A stretch of 64,000 nt of DNA, taken from NCBI GenBank assembly GCA_934747255.1, contig CAKVGH010000006.1, forward strand, positions 9,972-73,971, given 5' to 3'. Below, one piece after another: positions 40,627 through 49,583 of the stretch. This stretch comes from an uncultured Clostridia bacterium. Its GTDB lineage: Bacteria > Bacillota > Clostridia > Christensenellales > UBA1242. A program made the translations under genes and the position numbers. Below the pieces are notes generated by a model. The model was not told where the DNA came from. It saw only the letters and a program-made list of their open reading frames with translations, and searched no databases. How positions within the stretch are numbered: the stretch's first letter is position 1; each line of letters starts with the position of its first letter.

Positions 40627-40654
40627 ATTTTTAACTAAAAAATTTAAGGTAAGA

Positions 40655-41335
40655 ATGATGACAGATAAACAAATTTTGAAAAGAAATTATTACTACTTGA
40701 ATGAATATGCAAAAAAACAAAAAAGCGCGGACATTTTTTTGAAAGACATATTCTTTTTAGTTGATAAAAATAATAATATTTGTTGCATAAAACAAGATAA
40801 TGTAAGCAATAATAACGGCATTGAAGATATTTTGTTTGAATTATTAAAAGTTGAAATAAAAAACAACAAGTTTACTTTAAGCACAATGGCTATTTGCGAC
40901 ACCACAATTTTAAGATACAAAAAAAATCCAACCGCAAAATTAAATTTGATTTGCGTATCAGATATAACAAATGTTTCGGCATATAGAAAAGGCTATTGCT
41001 CTATTTTGCTTCACACATTTGAAAACTACCTTAAACAAGAAAAAATAGAATCTTATACTGGGCTTTTCCATCCAATTTCTTCAAGCAAAAACCCATGTGC
41101 AACAGAAAGCGCATTCTACTTTTATCGAAAAAACAACTGCAAACTAATTAACGAAAAAACAAAAAAAGACATAAAAAAAATATCTTCTCTAACTGTAGTT
41201 GATCCAATTTGGGTTTTTAAGGCAAACAAAGATTTTAGAAAACTTAAAACAGAACAAATTGGAGATATTTTAGTTCTTTCGGGTTACGAAAAAACAAACG
41301 GATTAAAATTCTTAAACAATTTTTGGGTGAAATAA
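40655..41335 (+). CDS. GNAT-family acetyltransferase-like protein, first of a paralogous pair
   Basis: The start is the first of two adjacent ATG codons (40655 or 40658) after AAGG and downstream of the promoter; an upstream frame from 40508 is excluded by the predicted +1. About 226 residues. LICVSDITNVSAYRKGYCSILLHTFENYL looks like GNAT strand 4 and motif A, and ESAFYFYRKNNCKLI like the substrate-side motif B, but the acetyl-CoA loop is degenerate. The C-terminal KANKDFRKLKTEQIGD corresponds to KYKEDFRHLRTIEYDG of the next gene, so they are paralogues. The substrate is unknown. Confidence 0.6.
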   Translation: MMTDKQILKRNYYYLNEYAKKQKSADIFLKDIFFLVDKNNNICCIKQDNVSNNNGIEDILFELLKVEIKNNKFTLSTMAICDTTILRYKKNPTAKLNLICVSDITNVSAYRKGYCSILLHTFENYLKQEKIESYTGLFHPISSSKNPCATESAFYFYRKNNCKLINEKTKKDIKKISSLTVVDPIWVFKANKDFRKLKTEQIGDILVLSGYEKTNGLKFLNNFWVK

Positions 41336-41336
41336 A

Positions 41337-42002
41337 ATGACATTAAAAGAACTATTAAAACATAAAAATAAAAAAATATTATTTGATTACATTAAAAAGA
41401 GTACAAGTGAAAATAATGGCAAAGAATGTCAAATAAAAATTGGCTTTAATAAAAATAATGAAATCGTACTTGCAAACTCAGTTAAACTTTACACTAAGGA
41501 AACAAATTTTTTTGAACATATAATCACTCTTTGCAAATTGGAAATTGTGAAAGGTCAAATATATTTAGAAGATGTTGGTTATTGCAGTTTTTTTGAAGTA
41601 AACTCTGGCGATAGCAGTCACTTGTACCTAAACTTAATTAAGGTCAACAGTGAAAAATATTTGGGGCTTGGCTATGGCAGTTTGATGATGCGAAATATCG
41701 AAGAATATGCTCGCAATTCGGGTGTTAAACAGATTTATGGAACTTTTTTGCCTTTACCACCTGGAAACAGAATGAAATCTCGCAGATTTTACATAAATAA
41801 TGGTTATGAATTTAGACAAATATGTGATGAACCTAATTATACAATGGCATTAAGCGGTTTTAATGAGAATTATTCTTATACAGAAATTTACAAGTACAAG
41901 GAAGATTTTAGACATTTAAGAACTATCGAATATGATGGATTTGATTTTATTGAAAACATTTTTAACAAAAAAACTTTTATTGAACAGATAAATGAAGATT
42001 AA
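41337..42002 (+). CDS. GNAT-family N-acetyltransferase, second of the pair
   Basis: The 221-residue protein has a better-preserved GNAT core. KYLGLGYGSLMMRNIEEYARNSGVKQIYG holds the acetyl-CoA pyrophosphate loop (GLGYGS), followed by SRRFYINNGYEFRQ. It starts 1 nt after the upstream stop and shares a C-terminal segment with its neighbour. The pair forms a two-gene operon on the plus strand between sigK and topA, unlike the minus-strand surroundings. No antitoxin-like gene adjoins it, so a toxin role is not supported. Confidence 0.72.
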   Translation: MTLKELLKHKNKKILFDYIKKSTSENNGKECQIKIGFNKNNEIVLANSVKLYTKETNFFEHIITLCKLEIVKGQIYLEDVGYCSFFEVNSGDSSHLYLNLIKVNSEKYLGLGYGSLMMRNIEEYARNSGVKQIYGTFLPLPPGNRMKSRRFYINNGYEFRQICDEPNYTMALSGFNENYSYTEIYKYKEDFRHLRTIEYDGFDFIENIFNKKTFIEQINED

Positions 42003-42003
42003 C

Positions 42004-42033
42004 AAAAAAGAGTTGAAAATTCAACTCTTTTTT
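42004..42033. terminator. Bidirectional terminator between the GNAT pair and topA
   Basis: AAAAAAGAGTTGA pairs with TCAACTCTTTTTT across a short loop (42004-42033). The A and T runs are symmetric, so it can stop both converging transcripts; topA ends about 140 nt away. Confidence 0.85.
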
Positions 42034-42174
42034 CTTTTTACATTGCATTTTAATAAGACAAAGTATCATAGTAATTGCTCATATATAGTAAACTTTTTTA
42101 TAAAAAACCTAATAACTCAAATTTACAGATAAAAATAAAATATCTTATTAAAACTATTTGAACATTTTGAAAAA

Positions 42175-44295
42175 CTATTCATCAAAATCGTCTTGCTTTG
42201 GTGGATTTGACACAACCTTTTCAAAATAGTCACAATCTGGATTTGAACATCGCTTAAAGTTGTCATTCTTGCCTTTTTTTAGAACGACATAGCAATCACA
42301 TTTTGGACATTTTTCTGCAAGCGGTAAATCCCAAGACATAAATTTACATTCTTTATAATCTTCGCAAGAATAATATTTAGTACCTTTTTTGCTTGTTTTT
42401 TCAAGCAAGTTTTTTCCACATTTTGGACAAACACCAACAATAGCAGAAGGAGATGTTAAACTTTGAATATTTTTACACTTTGGGTAATTTGGACAAGCCA
42501 AAAATTTACCAAATCTGCCTTCTTTATAAACCATCATTGCCCCACATTTTGAGCATTTTACATCACTTACTTCATACACTTTTTGTTCTAGTGGTAATCT
42601 ATCAAGATTGGCATTTTTGAGTTCTGGAAGGAGTTGCAAGTAAAAGTCATGGATAACTTGTTGCCACTCTTTTTCGCCTTCCGCAATCTTATCAAGAGTA
42701 CTTTCCATATTAGATGTAAAGTTTACATTCATAATATCGGCAAAGTATTTTTGCAATATATCGTTTACCTTAAAGCCAAGTTCTGTTGGTTTTAGGGCTT
42801 TGCCTTCCTTTTCAACATACTTTCGAGTGCTCAAAATGGTAATCGTTGGAGTGTAAGTTGCTGGTCTACCAATACCATTTTCTTCCATAGCCTTTACTAG
42901 ACTTGCTTCGGTGTATCGTGGCGCTGGCTTTGTAAATTTTTGTTCTGGCAATAAGTTTAATAAATTAAGCGTATCGCCTTCGTTTAATGGTGGCAGTTTT
43001 ATATCTTTATCATCATCTCCTGATGGCTCTTTGTAACTTTGATATAAGGCTGTAAAACCACTAAATTTTACAGATTTTCCTGTAACCTTGAATAAGTAAT
43101 CACCGCTAGTAATATCACAAACTACTTGATTGTATTCGGCGTCACTCATTTGGCTTGCTAAAAATCTGTTGTAAATAAGTTTGTATAATCTATAAAGTTC
43201 GCCACTAACATAAGGCTTAATACTTTCTGGTGTACGACTTAAATGAGTTGGTCTAATTGCTTCATGGGCATCTTGTGCATTGTCTTTTGTTTTGTAAATA
43301 TTTGGTTTTGTTGGCACAAATTCTGCACCAAATTTTTTTGTAATATATTGTCTAGCTGTAACTTGTGCTTCTGGCGAAACTCTAACCGAGTCGGTACGAA
43401 TATAGGTAACTAACGCAATTTTTCCTTCATCGCCAAGTGTAACACCTTCGTATAGTTCTTGCGCACATTTTGTGGTAGTTTTCAAACTCATATTTAATTT
43501 ATTAAGAGCATCTTGTTGCATAGTACTTGTTGTGAATGGTGCTGGTGCGTGCGATTTTGCTACCTGTTTTTTTACTGTTTTTACAACAAATGGATTAAGT
43601 TTAAGGGCTTCAACAACCTTGTTCTTTTCTTCTTCGTTTTTAACCTTAATCTTTTTGGATTTATATGAATGAAGTAGTGCCTTAAACACTGGTTTTTCGC
43701 CTTGTTTTTCGAGTTCAGCATTGATTGTCCAGTATTCTTCTGGCTTAAAGTTTAAGATTTCTCTTTCCCTATCTACAACTAATTTTAGAGCAACACTTTG
43801 CACCCTACCTGCACTCAAATTTTGCGATAATTTTTTGCATAGTATTGGAGATATTTTGTAACCTACAAGTCTATCCAAAACTCGTCTTGCCTGTTGAGCA
43901 TTTACAAGGTCTAAATTTATAGTTCTTGGCTTTTTTAGTCCCTGCAAAATAACATCTTTTGTGATTGAGTTAAATTCTACTCTGCATACTGCATCATTTG
44001 GATAGCCTAAAATGTATGCTAGATGCCAAGAAATTGCTTCGCCTTCTCTATCAGGGTCGGTTGCAAGCAGAACTTTATCTGCTTTTTTTGCTTTTTCTTT
44101 TAGTCTTTTAACAATCGCTTCCTTGTCTGGCATAATCATATATTCAGGAGCAAAATTATTTTTTTGGTCAAGCCCCATAGATTTTTCTGGCAAATCTCTA
44201 ACATGACCTTTTGTTGCAAAAACTTCCCAGTCACTGCCGAGAATTTTTTTAATTGTTGCTTCCTTACCACTACTTTCTATTACTAATAAATTCAT
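42175..44295 (-). CDS. topA: DNA topoisomerase I
   Basis: The 706-residue type IA enzyme relaxes negative supercoils. The TOPRIM domain has NLLVIESSGKEATIKK and the metal-binding TDPDREGEAISWHL (about 80-92). The catalytic Tyr is Tyr298 in TYIRTDSVRVS. Three C-terminal four-Cys zinc ribbons follow (CSKCGAMM, CPKCGKNL, CPKCDCYV starts), and the tail is acidic. It is followed upstream by dprA. Confidence 0.97.
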   Translation of the reverse strand: MNLLVIESSGKEATIKKILGSDWEVFATKGHVRDLPEKSMGLDQKNNFAPEYMIMPDKEAIVKRLKEKAKKADKVLLATDPDREGEAISWHLAYILGYPNDAVCRVEFNSITKDVILQGLKKPRTINLDLVNAQQARRVLDRLVGYKISPILCKKLSQNLSAGRVQSVALKLVVDREREILNFKPEEYWTINAELEKQGEKPVFKALLHSYKSKKIKVKNEEEKNKVVEALKLNPFVVKTVKKQVAKSHAPAPFTTSTMQQDALNKLNMSLKTTTKCAQELYEGVTLGDEGKIALVTYIRTDSVRVSPEAQVTARQYITKKFGAEFVPTKPNIYKTKDNAQDAHEAIRPTHLSRTPESIKPYVSGELYRLYKLIYNRFLASQMSDAEYNQVVCDITSGDYLFKVTGKSVKFSGFTALYQSYKEPSGDDDKDIKLPPLNEGDTLNLLNLLPEQKFTKPAPRYTEASLVKAMEENGIGRPATYTPTITILSTRKYVEKEGKALKPTELGFKVNDILQKYFADIMNVNFTSNMESTLDKIAEGEKEWQQVIHDFYLQLLPELKNANLDRLPLEQKVYEVSDVKCSKCGAMMVYKEGRFGKFLACPNYPKCKNIQSLTSPSAIVGVCPKCGKNLLEKTSKKGTKYYSCEDYKECKFMSWDLPLAEKCPKCDCYVVLKKGKNDNFKRCSNPDCDYFEKVVSNPPKQDDFDE

Positions 44296-44382
44296 ATAAA
44301 TTCCTTAAACTCTTCTACTATTTTTCTCTTTTAATTTTATCAATATAACATATTTTGCAATTATTTTTATACAAGTTCAAAA

Positions 44383-45483
44383 CTAATCGTTGAGTATTCT
44401 TGAATAAAAATTACCTGCTGATTTTTTTATTATTCCACTTAACTCCAAAGTTGTCAACAATCTAACCAAAGTTTTTGTGTCGAATTTTGTAAGTGCTTCT
44501 ATTTCGTCAAACGACAATTCATCATTGCCGATTGCATCAATGAGCACTTGTTCATCAATAGATAATTGTACAGCTTTTTGCACTTTTTGAGAATTATTAT
44601 CAATTCTTAAAACCTTGTAAATATCTTCCGCACAAGTGATTAGTCCTGCTTGGCAATTTTTTAACACTTGGTTGCAACCTTGACTGCCAAAACTATCAAT
44701 ATTACCTGGAACAGCAAAAATTTCTTTGCCATATTCTAGTCCATAATTAACTGTGTATAACGCACCGCTTTTTATTCCCGCTTCGGTTAAAACTACGGCT
44801 TTTGATAACAATGCAATTATTCTATTTCGCACTGGAAAATTGTGTGCAAGCGGTGGCATTGATGGTTTGTATTCGGTTATCACAAGTCCTTTTTCGCAAA
44901 TTTTTTGGTAGAGTTCGTAATTTGATTTTGGAAAAATGTTATTAAATCCACTGCCTAAAACCGCAATAGTTTTTCCACCTTTACTCAACGCCATTTTGTG
45001 TGCTATCGTGTCCACTCCTGTTGCCATACCACTAATTATGGTAATTCCATTATCAACAAGCGAAGAACAAATTTTTTCGGTCGCAAACACGCCATATTTT
45101 GTAATTTTTCTAGTGCCGACTATCGCCATTGAATAGCTGTCCATTAAAGAAATATCGCCTTTACAGTAAAGTGCAATAGGATAATGAGAGTAATTGCAAA
45201 ACTCGGTTGGATAATGCTTGGACAAGTATGTCAAAACAATTATTCCATCTTTATCTAAATTTAATATTTCGCTGTCAATAATTTTTTCGTCAAGCAAACT
45301 TGCCATTTGGTTAAACTGTTCTTTTGTTAAAATTCTCGAAAACATTTCGTAGTCGCTTAAAAAACTGCCAAACATATCTTTTGGCTCATCATAACAACTC
45401 AATATTGCGTGTTTTTTGTCAATCGTCAAAAAATCAAATAGATTGAGCCAAATCACGACTTTTTCATTCAAATTATATTGCAT
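44383..45483 (-). CDS. dprA: DNA processing protein DprA (Smf)
   Basis: ATG at 45483 is preferred (366 residues, TAGGAAAA site); the longer frame would use a TTG inside comM. DprA binds incoming ssDNA and loads RecA in natural transformation. The Rossmann-like core shows YSMAIVGTRKITKYG, VDNGITIISGMATGVDTIAHKMAL, TIAVLGSGFNNIFPKSNYEL and FPVRNRIIALLSKAVVLTEA. A C-terminal winged-helix DML1-like domain ends the protein. Its position next to comM suggests a competence-related pair. Confidence 0.95.
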   Translation of the reverse strand: MQYNLNEKVVIWLNLFDFLTIDKKHAILSCYDEPKDMFGSFLSDYEMFSRILTKEQFNQMASLLDEKIIDSEILNLDKDGIIVLTYLSKHYPTEFCNYSHYPIALYCKGDISLMDSYSMAIVGTRKITKYGVFATEKICSSLVDNGITIISGMATGVDTIAHKMALSKGGKTIAVLGSGFNNIFPKSNYELYQKICEKGLVITEYKPSMPPLAHNFPVRNRIIALLSKAVVLTEAGIKSGALYTVNYGLEYGKEIFAVPGNIDSFGSQGCNQVLKNCQAGLITCAEDIYKVLRIDNNSQKVQKAVQLSIDEQVLIDAIGNDELSFDEIEALTKFDTKTLVRLLTTLELSGIIKKSAGNFYSRILND

Positions 45484-45491
45484 ATTTTTTC

Positions 45492-47024
45492 CTACATCCA
45501 AAATTTACTATCTAGACTTCTGTAATTAACTGCTTCAATAATGTGTTCTGGTTTAATTTCTTCACTGCCATCAAGGTCGGCAATAGTTCTAGCAACCTTT
45601 AATATACGATTATGTGCTCTGGCTGTCAAGTGAAATTTATCAAAGGCATTTTTTAATATCCTGTCGCTTTGCTCGTCTATCTTACAATATTTTTTGCATT
45701 GGCTAGGCGACATTTCAGCATTGTTGTGAATATTTGTGCCCTTAAAACGGTCGGTTTGAATTTGCCTAGCCTTGTTGACTCTCTTTTTAATTTCAGCCGA
45801 ACTTTCTTCAAGCGTTGTGCTGTTTAAGTCGCTATACTCTATTCCGTCAACTTCTACATGCAAATCAATTCTGTCCATCATTGGACCTGATACTTTGTTT
45901 AAGTACGAGTGAATTTGATTTGCCGAACATTTACATTCGTGAAGTTTTGAACCGTAATAACCGCAAGGACAAGGGTTCATACTGGCAATAAGCGTGAAAG
46001 ACGCAGGATACTCAATGCTTTGTGAAAGTCTTGCAACAGTGATTTTTCCGTCTTCTAGTGGCTGACGCAAAACTTCAATAACTTGTCTTGGGTATTCTGG
46101 CAACTCGTCCAAAAATAATACTCCATTGTGTGCCAAACTAATTTCGCCCGGTTTTGCTTTTGTTCCACCACCCGTTAATGTAATTGTTGTTGTGGTATGG
46201 TGTGGCGACCTAAATGGGCGATTAACCATAATTCCTGTTTTGTGGTCTAGTTTTCCCGCTATGCTGTGAATTTTTGTAACTTCCAATGCTTCATCAAAAG
46301 TCATTTCTGGCAAAATACTAGGGAACGCTTTTGCTAGCATACTTTTGCCACTGCCGGGCGGACCCATCATCAAAACATTGTGTCCACCTGCTGCTGCAAT
46401 TTCGAGTGCTCGTTTTGCTTGCTTTTGACCTTTTACATAGCAAAAATCGTTGTGATTTTCCACACTTTGCTTGATTACTTCGTAACTATTTGTCTTAACT
46501 TTTTCAAGCAACTCTTCGCCTTTCAAAAATGATATAACTTGCCTTAAATTTTCGCAGGCATAAACATCAATACCATCAATAAAACTTGCTTCCATTTCGT
46601 TATCTTTTGGAATAATGTACTTTTTATAACCTTCACTACGAGCCGAAATAAGCATAGGTAGTAAACCATCAATTTTTCTCAACCCACCATCAAGCGATAA
46701 TTCGCCAATAACAATGTAGTCGTCCACGCTATGAACAGGCATTTGATCGGTTGCGGTTAAAAGTCCTAGCGCTATTGCAAGGTCATAAATCGAGCCTTCC
46801 TTTTTGGTATTTGCTGGTGCTAAATTTGCAATAATTTTGTAAATTGGGTACTCGTAGCCACTATTTTTAATTGCACTACGAACTCTTTCCTTACTTTCCT
46901 TTACGGAAGCATCAGGCAGTCCAACTATATCAAAACTAGGTAAGCCGTTGTTTATATCAATCTCAATTTCCACTTTATAGCCTTCTAGCCCAACAAGGCC
47001 ATAACTTTTTATCTTTGAAAGCAT
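45492..47024 (-). CDS. comM: ComM/YifB-family Mg-chelatase-like AAA ATPase
   Basis: The 510-residue AAA+ protein has an N-terminal Lon-protease-like fold (FDIVGLPDASVKESKERVRSA), Walker A MMGPPGSGKSMLAKAFP, Walker B GVLFLDELPEYPR, and a C-terminal Mg-chelatase domain with NPCPCGYYGSKLHECKC and RARQIQTDR-like LTARAHNRILKVARTIADL. In Vibrio and Haemophilus ComM is a branch-migration helicase for transformation. It overlaps the dprA frame by 10 nt only if the longer dprA start were used. Confidence 0.94.
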   Translation of the reverse strand: MLSKIKSYGLVGLEGYKVEIEIDINNGLPSFDIVGLPDASVKESKERVRSAIKNSGYEYPIYKIIANLAPANTKKEGSIYDLAIALGLLTATDQMPVHSVDDYIVIGELSLDGGLRKIDGLLPMLISARSEGYKKYIIPKDNEMEASFIDGIDVYACENLRQVISFLKGEELLEKVKTNSYEVIKQSVENHNDFCYVKGQKQAKRALEIAAAGGHNVLMMGPPGSGKSMLAKAFPSILPEMTFDEALEVTKIHSIAGKLDHKTGIMVNRPFRSPHHTTTTITLTGGGTKAKPGEISLAHNGVLFLDELPEYPRQVIEVLRQPLEDGKITVARLSQSIEYPASFTLIASMNPCPCGYYGSKLHECKCSANQIHSYLNKVSGPMMDRIDLHVEVDGIEYSDLNSTTLEESSAEIKKRVNKARQIQTDRFKGTNIHNNAEMSPSQCKKYCKIDEQSDRILKNAFDKFHLTARAHNRILKVARTIADLDGSEEIKPEHIIEAVNYRSLDSKFWM

Positions 47025-47249
47025 TAAAAATCTCCTTAACTAAATAATTTTATCATACTTTGTTAATTAAAAAAAATAATTTCCTATAAATTAGCCTAGA
47101 TTAAAATTTTATTATTTTCATTTTATTATAAAAAAAATTTTATTAAGATTTAGAAGTATTTTATTAAAATATTTAATAAATAATACTAATATAACAATTT
47201 ATAATTAAACTTATTTAATATTGTTTTAATTGATAAAAGAAGTACAACA
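47025..47249. other. AT-rich gap upstream of comM
   Basis: About 225 bp, almost entirely A and T (poly-A/T and ATTTATTA-like runs). No gene or stable structure is visible; it must hold the comM promoter. Confidence 0.4.
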
Positions 47250-47278
47250 AAAAAGCAGTCATAACAACTGCCTTTTTA
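47250..47278 (-). terminator. Terminator of rplS
   Basis: GCAGT (47255-47259) pairs with ACTGC (47267-47271), with flanking A/T pairs and a minus-strand run of six T, adjacent to the rplS stop. Confidence 0.8.
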
Positions 47279-47620
47279 CTATCTATCTTCTTTTACACGA
47301 GCTGACTTACCAGTTCTTTCTCTTAAATAGTAGAGTTTTGCTCTATTGACTTTACCTTTTCTAACAACTTCAATTCTGTCAATTCTTGGACTATGAAGTG
47401 GGAATGTTCTTTCTACACCAATTCCATAAGAAATTCTACGAACTGTGAAAGTTTCTCTAATACTTCCATTTCTCTTTGCAATAACTACGCCTTCGTATGC
47501 TTGAAGTCTTTCTTTATCGCCTTCAACAACCTTTACGAAAACTTTAACGGTATCGCCAACATTAAATTGTGGAACTTCTTTTTTAAGGTTTTCTTTTTCG
47601 ATTACATCAATAATATTCAT
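47279..47620 (-). CDS. rplS: 50S ribosomal protein L19
   Basis: The ATG at 47620 follows AAGGAGG and gives the normal 113 residues, [68 protein letters not shown] (in pieces) and [17 protein letters not shown] are conserved. The longer frame reads back through the leader RNA. In Bacillus rplS follows trmD; here it is a separate unit downstream of yraN. Confidence 0.96.
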   Translation of the reverse strand: MNIIDVIEKENLKKEVPQFNVGDTVKVFVKVVEGDKERLQAYEGVVIAKRNGSIRETFTVRRISYGIGVERTFPLHSPRIDRIEVVRKGKVNRAKLYYLRERTGKSARVKEDR

Positions 47621-47692
47621 TACTTTTTCCTCCTTAAAAGATTTGCCAGTAAATGTTCTTGCACCGCTTGCAGAGGACCACTCATACTGCAC
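47621..47692 (-). promoter_or_regulatory. L19-type leader RNA upstream of rplS
   Basis: A leader of about 70 nt contains the G/C-rich tract GAGTGGTCCTCTGCAAGCGG followed by TGCAAGAACA. This is unlike the AT-rich surroundings and resembles, from memory, the Firmicutes L19 leader, a presumed autoregulatory element. A covariance search would settle it. Confidence 0.6.
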
Positions 47693-47699
47693 GATATGT

Positions 47700-47728
47700 A
47701 TTTTATCATACAAATTATTATTTTACAA
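47700..47728 (-). promoter_or_regulatory. Sigma-A promoter of rplS
   Basis: Minus-strand TTGTAA (47723-47728), 17-nt spacer ending in TGA, TAAAAT (47700-47705). Predicted +1 near 47692 starts the L19 leader. Confidence 0.82.
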
Positions 47729-47884
47729 GTATTTTTTTAATATTTCTAAAACTTTTTTATGCTATTTTTAACTATCAATTTTTTACCAAATTTTAGAGCA
47801 AATTAAGTGCTTACTAATAAGCAAAACAAACTAGATTTACAATAGTAAACGATACAAAGTGATTGAATTATTAAGACAAAATGA

Positions 47885-47954
47885 CAGCGAAAAATACGCT
47901 GTTTTTTTATCATAGATAAAAAAATGAAATATTAAAAAAATTTGTATTTTTTCA
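47885..47954 (+). repeat. Dispersed hairpin repeat, copy A
   Basis: The 57-nt stretch at 47898-47954 is identical to 57076-57132, with partial similarity on both sides. It contains a terminator-like hairpin (CAGCG with CGCTG, then seven T) and a perfect 10-bp palindrome, TTTTTTTATC with GATAAAAAAA (47902-47924). No ORF reads through it. Hairpin base pairs differ between copies in a compensatory way (see findings). Confidence 0.8.
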
Positions 47955-48024
47955 TAATACCAACTTGTTGTTGACAAAAAGAAAAAAATTGTTTTGCGAA
48001 GATTAAGGGTTATTGAAAGAAGTG

Positions 48025-48114
48025 GGGCTATGTGATATAAAACCGCAGGTTTTAGAAAAATCTTTGATTTTTCTCACAATTTTAGTAAAACTAAAATTGA
48101 ATATCACATAGCCC
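48025..48114. repeat. Perfect cloverleaf-forming palindromic element (90 bp)
   Basis: GGGCTATGTGATAT (48025-48038) and ATATCACATAGCCC (48101-48114) form a perfect 14-bp outer stem. Inside are three adjacent perfect hairpins, each with a 3-nt loop: AAAACC/GGTTTT (48039-48053), AGAAAAATC/GATTTTTCT (48054-48074) and CAATTTTAGT/ACTAAAATTG (48077-48099). Only 3 of the 90 bases lie outside stems and loops. It may be a structured RNA, a hairpin-tipped mobile element (MITE/REP-like) or a cruciform DNA site. No tRNA features are present. Confidence 0.85.
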
Positions 48115-48238
48115 GCCAAGCCAACGGCAATTAGATTGCTTTACGCTATTTATTTCTCATTATATTCCCCTATTTTTTTCATCTTTTATCAAGCAATATT
48201 GTTATTTCTAAAATGATAAAATGCTTGCCAAATATCTA

Positions 48239-48577
48239 TCAAAAGCAGTTTTGAATATGTGTGAGTTTATCACCCAAAATTTCAATACAATCAAATCGTA
48301 CTTTGGAATTGAGATTTTTTGTGAATTTTAAGTAGCCCAGTGCGATTTTTCTTATTTTGTTTTGTTTATATAAGGTTACGGCTTCTCGTGGCAAGCCAAA
48401 GCGTGCGGTTTCACGAGTTTTAACTTCAACAAACACGATTATGTCATTTTGCTGGGCAATAATGTCTATTTCGCCCAATGGCGAAGTAAAATTTGTTTCC
48501 AAAATCTTATATTTTTGACTAATTAAATACTGCTTTGCTTGTTGCTCGCCTTTGTTTCCTAAAATATGTGTATTCAT
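48239..48577 (-). CDS. yraN: UPF0102 family protein YraN
   Basis: The 112-residue protein is a predicted endonuclease-like fold: NKGEQQAKQYLISQKYKILE, SPLGEIDIIAQQNDIIVFVEVKTRE contains the E-x-K core of the PD-(D/E)XK type, followed by FGLPREAVTLYKQNKIRKIAL. Biological function is unclear. It is the usual neighbour of rbgA/rnhB in Firmicutes and lies 11 nt after rbgA. Confidence 0.92.
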   Translation of the reverse strand: MNTHILGNKGEQQAKQYLISQKYKILETNFTSPLGEIDIIAQQNDIIVFVEVKTRETARFGLPREAVTLYKQNKIRKIALGYLKFTKNLNSKVRFDCIEILGDKLTHIQNCF

Positions 48578-48588
48578 TTTTGTTAAAC

Positions 48589-49494
48589 CTAATCTAAAAT
48601 AATTTTACCCAGTCTACCCTTTTTGAAGTCGTCCAAAATCGCTCTTGCGCAACGCTCATAATCATATTCGTGATTTTTTAACATAAAGCCACGCTTTTGA
48701 CAAATTTGCTCATAAATATCTAAACACCACATTTTCAAATCTTCGTTGTCGTAAATTTTGGCTTTATTGTTATCTTCGATATTTAATAAATCAGCAACTG
48801 CACTATCATCTATCTTTATGCCATAGCGTTTTTCTATAATAGTTTTGTCCTTTATTGCCAAATCAATTAAAAAATCAAGTGCCAACGAACTAACATCTAA
48901 AACTTCTTCTTTGATTGAGCCGATGTACGCCAAATTATGTGCAACAGCAGTATTATCTAGGTTTGGCCAAAGTGTTCCTGGGGTGTCCAAAACTTCCAAA
49001 TTTGGTGCTACTATTACCCATTGTTTACCACGAGTAACACCAGCCCTATCGCCAGTAATGGTTTTACCTTTACCGCAAAGATTGTTAATAAGTGTGCTTT
49101 TGCCACAGTTTGGTACACCCAAAATCATCATACGAAGCGGAATAGTAATGCCACGCTTTTCGTTTCGTTCTAATTTTTTAACCTTCAAATTTTTTACTGC
49201 ATCAAGCAATTTTTTTGACGAATTACTTTCGGTAGAGTTTAGCGTAATACAATATTTATTCTCGCCAGTAAAATATTTCTGCCATTTTTTTAAGGAGTTT
49301 TCGTCAACCAAATCGGCTTTGTTTAGTACAAAAATAATTGGCTTTTTTTTGAGTAAATCTTCAAAACAAGGGTTCACGCATGAAAAAGGTGCTCTGGAAT
49401 CAAGCACATATACGGCAATATCTATCAAATCTAGTTCGTCCTGCATCATTCTTAATGCTTTATCCATGTGTCCCGGATACCAATTTATTATCAT
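48589..49494 (-). CDS. rbgA: Ribosome biogenesis GTPase RbgA (YlqF)
   Basis: The 301-residue circularly permuted GTPase has G4 NKAD (FVLNKADLV), G1 GVPNCGKSTLINNL, G2/G3 with DTPGTLWP and G5-like region first, giving the order G4-G5-G1-G2-G3. It starts INWYPGHMDKALRMM, typical of YlqF. It promotes late 50S assembly together with L6. The C-terminal RARAILDDFKKGRLGKIILD is family-typical. Confidence 0.95.
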   Translation of the reverse strand: MIINWYPGHMDKALRMMQDELDLIDIAVYVLDSRAPFSCVNPCFEDLLKKKPIIFVLNKADLVDENSLKKWQKYFTGENKYCITLNSTESNSSKKLLDAVKNLKVKKLERNEKRGITIPLRMMILGVPNCGKSTLINNLCGKGKTITGDRAGVTRGKQWVIVAPNLEVLDTPGTLWPNLDNTAVAHNLAYIGSIKEEVLDVSSLALDFLIDLAIKDKTIIEKRYGIKIDDSAVADLLNIEDNNKAKIYDNEDLKMWCLDIYEQICQKRGFMLKNHEYDYERCARAILDDFKKGRLGKIILD

Positions 49495-49583
49495 ACTTTT
49501 CCCCTTAAATTTTGCAATTCAATAGTTTGCAGATGAGTTTTTGCCAAATCTTCGATTTTTTAATATCAACTTGTTTGTAATCA

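Noticed and set aside
40508..40654. Longer N-terminus for the first GNAT gene
   Set aside because: The extension covers the consensus promoter, whose predicted +1 lies after it; the ATG at 40655 has the ribosome site.
40598..42002. Toxin-antitoxin module of the TacT/AtaT type
   Set aside because: No ribbon-helix-helix antitoxin gene adjoins the two GNAT genes.
48025..48114. tRNA gene
   Set aside because: The cloverleaf has wrong arm lengths, 3-nt loops and no conserved D-loop, T-loop or anticodon features.
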